From contig VERM01000127.1 in assembly GCA_018882645.1 (NCBI GenBank), positions 1 to 5,465 on the forward strand: a stretch of DNA of 5,465 bases, read 5' to 3'. The DNA is from Ferruginibacter sp. GTDB lineage: Bacteria; Bacteroidota; Bacteroidia; Chitinophagales; Chitinophagaceae. Of the stretch, positions 1-5,465 are shown piece after piece (positions within the stretch are counted from its first letter, which is position 1; every line of letters starts with the position of its first letter). Below the pieces are notes generated by a model, which ran no database searches, had not been told where the DNA came from, and worked only from the letters and a program-made list of their open reading frames with translations. The translations under genes were made by a program, and so were the position numbers.

Positions 1-72
1 ATGCTGCGCAACTGCATTGTATGGTTGTACAATGGAAAGTAGGATGGCAAGTGTAAATAGCAGGTATCTCAT
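1..72 (-). CDS. 5' end of a secreted or envelope protein (signal peptide only)
   Basis: Only the first 24 codons lie in the window; the gene runs off the left edge. They read as a classical Sec signal peptide: Met-Arg, a hydrophobic core at about residues 3-15 (YLLFTLAILLSIV), a short polar stretch with Pro17, then A-V-A followed by Gln23, which fits signal peptidase I cleavage after Ala22. There is no lipobox cysteine in the visible part, so it is probably not a lipoprotein. The reading frame is open further upstream, but the ATG at 72-70 is the only Met placing a basic residue directly before the hydrophobic core. It begins 79 bp downstream of the valS stop on the same strand. The mature protein is outside the window, so function is unknown. 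The start is supported by the signal-peptide pattern alone; no clear Shine-Dalgarno sequence is present. Confidence 0.6.
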   Translation of the reverse strand, partial: MRYLLFTLAILLSIVQPYNAVAQH

Positions 73-123
73 AATGCATAAAAATAATGAAATAACATAA
101 CAGTTTCGTTTACAGAATATGTT

Positions 124-150
124 AAAATTTACGAGATAGATAATGTCCAA
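124..150 (-). promoter_or_regulatory. Possible Bacteroidota-type promoter for the left-edge gene
   Basis: On the minus strand a TTG (complement of 150-148) is followed after 16 bp by TAAATTTT (complement of 131-124), a 7-of-8 match to the Bacteroidota -7 element TAnnTTTG. The 16-bp spacing is just short of the usual range. The -7 box lies about 50 bp before the start codon at 72. Such AT-rich matches arise easily by chance, so this is only a candidate. Confidence 0.25.
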
Positions 151-151
151 T

Positions 152-2806
152 CTATTTATCAATCAGACTGATACTTTCTTCTATGGCCTTGATTTTGGCT
201 TCTGCATCGGATTTTTTCTTTTGTTCCAGTGCTATGACCTCAGGCCTGGCATTTTGAACAAATTTTTCATTGCTCAATTTTTTCATCACCGTTTGTAAAA
301 AACCTTTGAAATAATCGAGCTCTTTTTGAAGGTCTTCTATTTGATTTGTTGTATTGATTTCATTTTTTGCAACGATATAAAATTTGTCCTTGCCAATCAG
401 CGTTGTTACAGCTCCGGGAATTGTAGCTTCGGTGTAACTTATTTTTTCAGCGTTAATCTGTTTGGCAAGAAGACTCTGGATTTCATTATGCGTTGATGAT
501 TCTGCCGATTGTATGTAGAGCTCTATGGGTTCTTTAGGCTTAATCTGTTGTTTGTTGCGAATGTCTCTAATGGCTGTTATGGCAGTCTTAAGAACTTGCC
601 CTGTTATAAGAATGTCTGGTTCAGGCTCCTGTGATTTTGTAAATTGCTTGTTGCATAGATCATCTTTTCGTTCTGACAACAAATGATAAATTTCTTCAGT
701 GATGAATGGCATGAAAGGATGCAGCATTTGCAAAAGTTCAGTGAAAGCATCTATTGTTTTTTGAAAAACATACGTGCTTATGGGTTGTTCAAATCCCGGC
801 TTAATCCATTCAAGATACCAACTGCAGAAATCATCCCAAATGAGTGAGTATATAGTTTTTAAAGCTTCACTGATTCTGAATTGACGCATCAACTCATCTA
901 CTTCCATCGACACTTCTCTCAATCTGTGTTCAAACCAGTTTACTGCGAAGTTGTTTTCAGCAGTCGTGTTTTCTTGTCTGCTTTCCCACATCTTTACCAA
1001 CTTCAGTGCATTCCATAATTTATTATTGAAGTTTCTGCCTTGCTCCAATGATCCTTCATCAAAAAGAATATCATTGCCGGCAGGAGAAGCTATCATGATC
1101 CCAAATCTTGTGGCATCCGCACCATATTGTTCAATCAGTTTGAGTAAATCAGGAGAATTGCCAAGTTGTTTGCTCATTTTTCTGCCCAGCTTGTCTCTGA
1201 CCATCCCTGTAAAATACACATCTCTGAAGGGGATATTTCCTTTGTATTCGAATCCTGCCATTATCATTCTGGCCACCCAGAAAAAAATAATATCCTGTCC
1301 GGTTACGAGTGTACTTGTAGGGTAGTAGTAATCGATTTCTTTATTGTTTGGATTGCTGATTCCTTTGAATACTTCAATGGGCCAGAGCCAGCTACTGAAC
1401 CAGGTGTCCAGGCAGTCTTCATCTTGTTTTAATGTGGTATTTTCAGAGCCAAATGTTTTTTTGTAAATGGACCTGGCAATGGTTTCATTTTCTGCCACTA
1501 CAAAATTCCCATTTTCGTCATACCATGCAGGAATTCGCTGGCCCCACCAAAGCTGACGACTGATGCACCAGTCTTTTATATTTTCCAACCAGTGGCTGTA
1601 AGTATTTTTGGTTTTTGACGGATGGAATTGTATGGTATCATTCAAAACAGATTCAAGTGTTGAAGGATTTTTTTTCATAAACCCTTCCATATTCAGAAAC
1701 CATTGTAATGAAAGCCTGTTTTCAATGATAGCGCCTGTTCTCTCACTTGTACCCACTTGTCCTTTATAAGATTCCGTTTTTTCCAATTGACCTATCGAAG
1801 AAATATCCTCTGCTATTTTTTTTCTCAGTGCAAAGCGATCCATGCCTACATAAGATAATATCTGTTGAGAAGGATTGTCTTCATTTAATTCTATATCAGT
1901 AAATTTTCCCGCTGCATCAAGGGTGTCAATAGATTTTAACTGATGCTTCAGTCCAATCGCATTATCGTTTTTGTCATGAGCAGGAGTGATTTTTAATGCA
2001 CCGGTTCCAAAAGATGGATCTACGTATTCATCTGCTATGATTTTTATTTTACGATTTATCATAGGGACTATGACTTCTTTGCCAATGATGCTTTGGTATC
2101 TTTCATCATTAGGATTGACACAAATGGCTACATCGCCGATAATTGTTTCTGGTCGGGTAGTCGCCACCGTTATGCTGACATCCGAATCATTTGCGGAGAG
2201 ATATTTTACATAATATAGCTTTGAATCGACTTCCTTAAAAATAACTTCTTCATCACTGAGAGCTGTTAATCCGACCGGATCCCAGTTGACCATTCTTTTT
2301 CCTCTGTAGATAAGGCCTTTGTTATAGAGGTCTACAAATACCTTGATGACACTTTCATAGTAGTCTTTATCCATCGTGAAGCTGGTTCTGTCCCAGTCCA
2401 GGCTGCAACCCAGTCTTTTTAACTGTTGCAAGATAATGCCGCCGTATTTTTCCTTCCATTCCCATGCATGTTCGAGGAAGGCCTCTCTTGAAAGAGAAGA
2501 TTTGGATATTCCTTTTTCGCGAAGCATAGCCACAACTTTTGCTTCTGTTGCTATCGATGCATGATCGGTGCCCGGTACCCAGCAGGCGTTTTTTCCCATC
2601 ATTCTGGCCCGGCGTATCAGTATGTCTTGTATGGTGTTGTTGAGGCAATGGCCCATATGCAATACTCCCGTCACATTTGGTGGGGGCATTACAATGGTGT
2701 AGGCATCTCTTTCATCCGGTATGCTGTTAAAATATTTTTTTTCCAGCCAATGATTGTACCACTTTTCTTCTACAGACTGAGGCTCAAAGTTTTTTGAAAG
2801 TTCCAT
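152..2806 (-). CDS. valS: Valyl-tRNA synthetase (ValRS), full length
   Basis: Cytoplasmic class Ia aminoacyl-tRNA synthetase that joins valine to tRNA-Val using ATP and clears misactivated threonine. The 884-residue length is normal for the family. In order: the HIGH-type signature PPPNVTGVLHMGH (HMGH at residues 50-53); the catalytic fold; the inserted CP1 editing domain at about 190-350, with ATTRPET near 215-221 and GTGALKITPAHD at 268-279; WCISRQLWWGQRIPAWY at 413-429; LDTWFSSWLWP at 466-476; the KMSKS-type loop as KMSKQ at 543-547; a helical anticodon-binding domain at about 625-760; and a Lys/Glu-rich C-terminal coiled coil at about 820-884, typical of ValRS. The start is well fixed: an in-frame TGA (complement of 2818-2816) lies just upstream and no other start codon intervenes. 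The stop is TAG. All catalytic motifs are intact. It follows the PAP2 gene after 109 bp and probably has its own promoter. Confidence 0.98.
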   Translation of the reverse strand: MELSKNFEPQSVEEKWYNHWLEKKYFNSIPDERDAYTIVMPPPNVTGVLHMGHCLNNTIQDILIRRARMMGKNACWVPGTDHASIATEAKVVAMLREKGISKSSLSREAFLEHAWEWKEKYGGIILQQLKRLGCSLDWDRTSFTMDKDYYESVIKVFVDLYNKGLIYRGKRMVNWDPVGLTALSDEEVIFKEVDSKLYYVKYLSANDSDVSITVATTRPETIIGDVAICVNPNDERYQSIIGKEVIVPMINRKIKIIADEYVDPSFGTGALKITPAHDKNDNAIGLKHQLKSIDTLDAAGKFTDIELNEDNPSQQILSYVGMDRFALRKKIAEDISSIGQLEKTESYKGQVGTSERTGAIIENRLSLQWFLNMEGFMKKNPSTLESVLNDTIQFHPSKTKNTYSHWLENIKDWCISRQLWWGQRIPAWYDENGNFVVAENETIARSIYKKTFGSENTTLKQDEDCLDTWFSSWLWPIEVFKGISNPNNKEIDYYYPTSTLVTGQDIIFFWVARMIMAGFEYKGNIPFRDVYFTGMVRDKLGRKMSKQLGNSPDLLKLIEQYGADATRFGIMIASPAGNDILFDEGSLEQGRNFNNKLWNALKLVKMWESRQENTTAENNFAVNWFEHRLREVSMEVDELMRQFRISEALKTIYSLIWDDFCSWYLEWIKPGFEQPISTYVFQKTIDAFTELLQMLHPFMPFITEEIYHLLSERKDDLCNKQFTKSQEPEPDILITGQVLKTAITAIRDIRNKQQIKPKEPIELYIQSAESSTHNEIQSLLAKQINAEKISYTEATIPGAVTTLIGKDKFYIVAKNEINTTNQIEDLQKELDYFKGFLQTVMKKLSNEKFVQNARPEVIALEQKKKSDAEAKIKAIEESISLIDK

Positions 2807-2841
2807 TATGGATGATCATGATTTGTAAGATTGCGAAGTTA

Positions 2842-2869
2842 CAAAATCAGACAGTAAATGATATGCAAA
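2842..2869 (-). promoter_or_regulatory. Possible valS promoter
   Basis: On the minus strand a TTTG (complement of 2869-2866) is followed after 16 bp by TGATTTTG (complement of 2849-2842), which matches the Bacteroidota -7 consensus TAnnTTTG at all but one defined position. It would place transcription start roughly 30 bp before the valS ATG. The spacing is slightly shorter than the published range. It sits in the only sizeable gap upstream of valS, where a promoter is expected, but the match is weak. Confidence 0.3.
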
Positions 2870-2881
2870 TCCTTTGTATAA

Positions 2882-2903
2882 ATATATCTGTTGCAGATGA
2901 TAT
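2882..2903 (-). repeat. Imperfect inverted repeat between the PAP2 gene and valS
   Basis: A 9-bp stem, ATATATCTG (2882-2890) against CAGAT-ATAT (2894-2903, with G2899 bulged), closes on the 3-base loop TTG. It starts 13 bp beyond the PAP2 stop codon in the direction of transcription. On the minus strand the stem runs into TTTATAC rather than a pure T tract, so it is at best a weak terminator or transcript-end hairpin. It is A/T-rich and may have arisen by chance. Confidence 0.3.
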
Positions 2904-2915
2904 GTTTAAGAGTAC

Positions 2916-3716
2916 TTAAGGGATGATTTTGGCAAAATGAAAGCCCAATTGACCGTTTTGATAAGTAGGGAGAAATGAAAATGATTTGGACTTGTTTTTA
3001 AATAATTTGGGTTGAATTCTATCGTATATTAGGTAAGATAATTTAGTGGATATGATTCCCACGCCTGCGCCGGCAACTACATCGCTGAACCAATGTTTAT
3101 TGTTGTGCAATCTCAAATAACCAGTAAGTATTGCAATACTGTATCCGCCTATGCCAATCCAGGGCGAAACATTTCTGTATTCCTGTGACAATAACTCGGC
3201 TGATGCAAATGCTTCAGCAGTATGTCCTGAGGGGAATGAAGAAAATGCGGAGGAGTCTGGACGAAGTTGCCTTGAAGTTTTTTTGATTGGCACTGTGATA
3301 CCGGTCAAAATGAGGTTAGACATCAGATAAATCATTCCTGCATCTCTTATGCAGTGTTTTCCTTTGATACCTGATAGGTTTAATCCCAAAACCGCAGCGG
3401 CGGGAGCAAATTGCAAATAATTGTCTATGTATATTTTAGAGTCAGGGTTTTTTGGATAGACTTGATTTTTTATTTGGGTATTTATTTTTTTTAGTTGATC
3501 ATTGTTGATTGCCCAAACTCCATAAAGTATCATTGATCCGGGTATAATCAGTGATAAAGGTTTGATAGAAACAGGCTTAATTTTTTCTTGGATGTCGGTT
3601 TTGGATATTGCGGTATCTGTAGAGTTTACATTTGAGTTTTTTATTTGGGCATTTCCCAAGTAGATATGTATAAACAAAAACCAAATGAAAAAGAATATTC
3701 GAGATGGAAGGCTCAT
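2916..3716 (-). CDS. PAP2-superfamily (type 2 phosphatidic acid phosphatase) membrane protein
   Basis: A 266-residue envelope phosphatase of the PAP2/acid phosphatase superfamily. All three catalytic motifs are present: KX6RP at K145-R152-P153; PSGH at 162-165, whose His is the proposed nucleophile-adjacent or phospho-acceptor-side residue; and RX5HX3D at R202-H208-D212. The N-terminus (residues 1-24, MSLPSR then a hydrophobic core, ending GNAQ) looks like a cleavable signal peptide. Further hydrophobic stretches lie near 53-70, 103-114, 125-144, 185-200 and 213-230. Family members dephosphorylate lipid phosphates such as phosphatidate, undecaprenyl diphosphate or lipid A phosphates; the substrate here cannot be told from sequence. 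The polar C-terminal tail (about 240-266, ending FHFAKIIP) is aromatic-rich. The start is supported by an in-frame TAA two codons upstream. The gene begins 32 bp after the lipoprotein stop, so co-transcription is plausible. No strong ribosome-binding site is seen; a GGAG lies 16 bp upstream, which is too far. Confidence 0.9.
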   Translation of the reverse strand: MSLPSRIFFFIWFLFIHIYLGNAQIKNSNVNSTDTAISKTDIQEKIKPVSIKPLSLIIPGSMILYGVWAINNDQLKKINTQIKNQVYPKNPDSKIYIDNYLQFAPAAAVLGLNLSGIKGKHCIRDAGMIYLMSNLILTGITVPIKKTSRQLRPDSSAFSSFPSGHTAEAFASAELLSQEYRNVSPWIGIGGYSIAILTGYLRLHNNKHWFSDVVAGAGVGIISTKLSYLIYDRIQPKLFKNKSKSFSFLPTYQNGQLGFHFAKIIP

Positions 3717-3748
3717 ATGTTTTTATTTACATCTCCAAGACCCTGAAA

Positions 3749-4177
3749 TTAAATTCTGACGAGCGTCAGCAGGTCGGTCCATCCATTATTTGTGCTTTCC
3801 ATTCTGATGAGATTATTGTTTTGCTCAATAATTCTCCAATCGTTGTTCAGCAAATTAAAAATGAAAACGTTATTGAAATTGAGGTATAAAATCGGCTGAT
3901 TATTATTGTCATAAACATTCCATAGTCCGGTTTGACTGGAGCTGATGCCTGGTTTGGTTACCGTAACATTGCCGTTAGGCGAGAAGGAGAATTCAAAGTC
4001 TTTCATTGACTCTGTCTGATCTGTTCCGTTTTCTTTGAGTAAAGTTACTATCCATTGCCCTTGTTGCAGAATATTTGTTGTGTACGCAGTGTTGTTTGTA
4101 TTCTCTTCTTTTTCACAAGAAGTTAAAAATGCGGTGAAGCTAAAAATGATTGCGACAAGTATGAACAATCTTTTCAT
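3749..4177 (-). CDS. Lipocalin-like outer-membrane lipoprotein, probably surface-exposed
   Basis: A 142-residue lipoprotein. Met-Lys-Arg and a hydrophobic segment (residues 4-17) lead to the lipobox LTSC, with lipidated Cys21. The next residues, E22-K23-E24-E25, fit the Cys-x-Lys-(Asp/Glu)2 export signal described for Bacteroidota surface lipoproteins. The mature part resembles the small lipocalin-like proteins common in that phylum: GQWIVTLL near 40-47, a strand pattern FEFSFSPNGNVTV near 61-73, TGLWNVYDNNNQPILYLNF near 83-101, NDWRIIEQNNNLIRM near 112-126, and a C-terminal DLLTLVRI. These suggest a small beta-barrel or half-barrel; the ligand is unknown and no enzyme motif is seen. The start is fixed by an in-frame TAA six codons upstream with no other start between. 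It lies 108 bp after the desaturase gene and 32 bp before the PAP2 gene. The family call rests on pattern recognition, not a search. Confidence 0.8.
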   Translation of the reverse strand: MKRLFILVAIIFSFTAFLTSCEKEENTNNTAYTTNILQQGQWIVTLLKENGTDQTESMKDFEFSFSPNGNVTVTKPGISSSQTGLWNVYDNNNQPILYLNFNNVFIFNLLNNDWRIIEQNNNLIRMESTNNGWTDLLTLVRI

Positions 4178-4203
4178 GTGCGTATTTAGTTTTTAATAAT
4201 TGT

Positions 4204-4267
4204 CACATGTTATGCCCTGAATAATCTTCCCGGCAAGTATGAGCCGGCTCTTATGGCATTTCATGTG
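4204..4267 (-). repeat. Nested, partly GC-rich inverted repeat downstream of the desaturase
   Basis: Four paired blocks nest symmetrically around one centre: CACATG (4204-4209) with CATGTG (4262-4267); ATGCC (4212-4216) with GGCAT (4255-4259); ATAA (4221-4224) with TTAT (4251-4254); and CCGGC (4230-4234) with GCCGG (4243-4247), closing on an 8-base loop. That is 20 base pairs, interrupted by a symmetric TT/TT internal loop, a one-sided CTGA bulge and an asymmetric internal loop. A separate perfect 10-bp palindrome, GAGCCGGCTC (4241-4250), overlaps the inner arm. The element begins 18 bp after the desaturase stop. On the minus strand it is followed by ACAATTATTAAAAAC rather than a clean T run, so it could be a transcript-end or processing hairpin, a dispersed palindromic repeat, or a protein-binding site. 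The inverted symmetry is certain; the role is inferred. Confidence 0.55.
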
Positions 4268-4285
4268 TGTATACAGTTTTAGATA

Positions 4286-5353
4286 TCAGGCAGTACCCAT
4301 TTTTTTAAGGTGCAAGATATGAGACAGTATGGCGTCTCGCGTTCTTTTGAATTCATTATAGGTAATGCTGAATTCATCACATGTGCTTTTGATGATTTTA
4401 CTGATGGCAGGGTAATGGACATGTGATATTTTGGGAAACAGGTGATGTTCAATTTGAAAATTCAGGCCTCCCAATAGCCATGAAATCACTTTGTTGTCCG
4501 TAGCAAAGTTTGCCGTTGTTTGTATCTGATGCAGGGCCCATTCATTTTTAATATCATTGTTTTCAGTAGGAATGGGGAAGCTGGTGCTCTCTACCGTATG
4601 TGCCAGTTGAAAAACCGTACTCAGAATTAAGCCTGCTACCAGCAGCACAATCAAAAATCCTACCAGCCAGGGGAAAAAGCCGAGCAGGTAGATTGGCAGT
4701 GCGATCATCATAAAATAATAACCTATTTTGGCCACCCAGAAAGCCATGTGATTGAACAGATTCATCTTCTTAATGGGTACATTCCCTATTTTTTTTCTGA
4801 AATATTTTCTAAAATCAGAAAGGAAAATCCATATAAACAGCAGAAGTGGGTAAAGCAGCCACACATAAATATGTTGAAAACGATGGATGTAATATTTTTT
4901 TTGTGTAGAGCACATCCTGAGCATTGGTTTGATTTCAATGTCATCATCCACTCCGTCGATGTTCGTGTATGTATGGTGTATGATGTTGTGTTTGTTGTTC
5001 CACATAAGCATGCTTGCACCCAGTCCGTTTACAGAGTATGCGGCAATTGTATTCCAGAATTTTCTGCTGCTGAAGCTGCCATGGCCGCCGTCATGCATAA
5101 CATTGAAACCAATTGCTGCAGTAAGACCTCCCATTGCTATGCATTCAACTATAGCCCAACCAATAAAGGGGGTGAAGAAAATGAGATGAACGTATAAAAG
5201 AATATACAATAGCCAAAAAAGGCCTGCTTTGAAATGTAAAGATTTACTGCCCGCTGATTTGATGTTTTTTTCCTGAAAATATTCCTGAACTCTTTTTTTG
5301 AGTTCCTGGTGAAAGTTTGATCCGTTTTGATTTCTAAATTTGGGTGTATTCAT
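4286..5353 (-). CDS. Membrane fatty-acid (acyl-lipid/acyl-CoA) desaturase with front-end-type third His box
   Basis: A 355-residue inner-membrane di-iron desaturase that introduces a double bond into an acyl chain using O2 and electrons from a separate carrier. The three histidine boxes are intact: HDGGH (87-91), HNIIHH (122-127) and QIEHH (300-304), with the additional His in FQLAHTVEST (H252). Hydrophobic segments lie near 43-63, 65-85, 162-179 and 204-250, consistent with the family's four-helix topology and cytosolic His boxes. A Gln in place of the first His of box three is the mark of delta-5/delta-6 front-end and related desaturases (linoleoyl-CoA desaturase-like). Unlike eukaryotic front-end enzymes there is no N-terminal cytochrome b5 domain (no HPGG), so an external electron donor is needed. 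Regiospecificity and substrate are not predictable here. The start is firmly set: an in-frame TAA directly precedes the ATG. No close Shine-Dalgarno sequence is seen; the start region forms an A/T inverted repeat. Confidence 0.93.
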   Translation of the reverse strand: MNTPKFRNQNGSNFHQELKKRVQEYFQEKNIKSAGSKSLHFKAGLFWLLYILLYVHLIFFTPFIGWAIVECIAMGGLTAAIGFNVMHDGGHGSFSSRKFWNTIAAYSVNGLGASMLMWNNKHNIIHHTYTNIDGVDDDIEIKPMLRMCSTQKKYYIHRFQHIYVWLLYPLLLFIWIFLSDFRKYFRKKIGNVPIKKMNLFNHMAFWVAKIGYYFMMIALPIYLLGFFPWLVGFLIVLLVAGLILSTVFQLAHTVESTSFPIPTENNDIKNEWALHQIQTTANFATDNKVISWLLGGLNFQIEHHLFPKISHVHYPAISKIIKSTCDEFSITYNEFKRTRDAILSHILHLKKMGTA

Positions 5354-5374
5354 TTAAAAAATTATGTTTTAAAT
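5352..5374 (-). repeat. A/T-only inverted repeat overlapping the desaturase start codon
   Basis: ATTTAAAA (5352-5359) and TTTTAAAT (5367-5374) are perfect 8-bp inverted copies separated by 7 bases. In the mRNA the second arm contains the first two bases of the desaturase AUG, so pairing would cover the start region. The stem consists only of A-U pairs and would be weak at growth temperature. The symmetry is real, but in such A/T-rich sequence it may be chance. Confidence 0.35.
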
Positions 5375-5393
5375 AGGTTTGAGTTAATTTTTT

Positions 5394-5465
5394 TTAAATC
5401 ACAGATTCAACAATGGCATCCAGATTTTTCAGTCCGATGTCTTTTTTTGTGATGTATCCTTCCGC
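5394..5465 (-). CDS. 3' end of an unidentified gene
   Basis: The last 23 codons of a minus-strand gene that enters from the right edge, ending in TAA at 5396-5394. The visible C-terminus is AEGYITKKDIGLKNL followed by DAIVESVI: a charged segment then a short amphipathic, probably helical end, which suggests a soluble protein. I do not recognise the family from so short a piece. The stop lies 40 bp before the desaturase start on the same strand, so the two may be co-transcribed. The frame is open to the window edge, and the composition (Lys/Asp/Ile-rich, sensible codons) looks coding, but a chance open frame of this length cannot be excluded. Confidence 0.5.
   Translation of the reverse strand, partial: AEGYITKKDIGLKNLDAIVESVI

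Noticed and set aside
136..155. Inverted repeat ATAGAT / ATCTAT with 8-base loop overlapping the valS stop, considered as a terminator
   Set aside because: The stem is only 6 bp, almost all A/T, and is not followed by a T tract on the minus strand.
951..1432. Plus-strand open frames of 124 and 88 codons opposite valS
   Set aside because: Both are antisense to conserved ValRS motifs and overlap each other in different frames; they look like shadows of the synthetase.
2367..2648. Second minus-strand frame of 93 codons inside valS
   Set aside because: It is a frame-shifted reading of the conserved N-terminal ValRS region. The valS frame itself is continuous, so there is no frameshift or overlapping gene to explain.
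2812..2819. ATGATCAT palindrome just upstream of the valS start, considered as an operator
   Set aside because: An 8-bp A/T-rich palindrome alone is too short and common to support a binding site.
2906..2919. TTAAG / CTTAA inverted repeat with 4-base loop over the PAP2 stop codon
   Set aside because: A 5-bp A/T-rich stem is expected by chance and no T tract follows.
3466..3649. 13-bp direct repeat (T6-ATTTGGG) at 3466-3478 and 3637-3649
   Set aside because: Both copies lie in the PAP2 coding sequence and encode similar QIKN segments; low-complexity T runs make this likely to be coincidence, and there is no further periodicity.
3704..3889. Plus-strand open frame of 61 codons across the lipoprotein/PAP2 junction
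   Set aside because: It overlaps both supported minus-strand genes, has no recognisable features, and is easily explained by chance.
4748..5197. Plus-strand open frame of 149 codons opposite the desaturase
   Set aside because: It lies wholly inside the well-supported desaturase gene on the other strand, is rich in Cys, His and Met as expected of an antisense shadow, and shows no family pattern.

Overview
The window is an AT-rich bacterial chromosome segment in which every recognisable gene lies on the minus strand. It most likely comes from a member of the Bacteroidota. Three things point there: the valyl-tRNA synthetase has a KMSKQ loop of the kind I recall from that phylum; a small lipocalin-like lipoprotein carries a Cys-x-Lys-(Asp/Glu)2 export-signal-like motif after its lipidated cysteine; and start codons are preceded by A/T-rich stretches without a well-placed Shine-Dalgarno sequence. 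The genus cannot be named from this sequence; a relative of the Chitinophagia, Sphingobacteriia or Saprospiria is a guess.

In the direction of transcription (right to left) the order is: the last 23 codons of an unidentified gene (right edge to 5394); a membrane fatty-acid desaturase with all three histidine boxes, including a QIEHH third box (5353-4286); a 108-bp spacer holding a nested, partly GC-rich inverted repeat (4267-4204); a small lipocalin-like lipoprotein (4177-3749); a PAP2-superfamily phosphatase with a signal peptide (3716-2916); a 109-bp spacer with an imperfect hairpin and a possible promoter; the full-length valyl-tRNA synthetase gene valS (2806-152); and the first 24 codons of a secreted or envelope protein (72 to the left edge).

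The desaturase and the PAP2 phosphatase both belong to families that act on membrane lipids or related phosphate esters, and the lipoprotein is an envelope protein. The lipoprotein and PAP2 genes are 32 bp apart and may be co-transcribed. A shared role in envelope lipid remodelling is possible but inferred only from neighbourhood. valS is a housekeeping gene and probably has its own promoter. No gap exceeds about 110 bp. I see no tRNA, rRNA, CRISPR array, transposase or phage gene, and no convincing plus-strand gene. This is largely an ordinary core region. The points most worth a second look are the nested inverted repeat downstream of the desaturase, the export-signal-like motif of the lipoprotein, and the stand-alone front-end-type desaturase.
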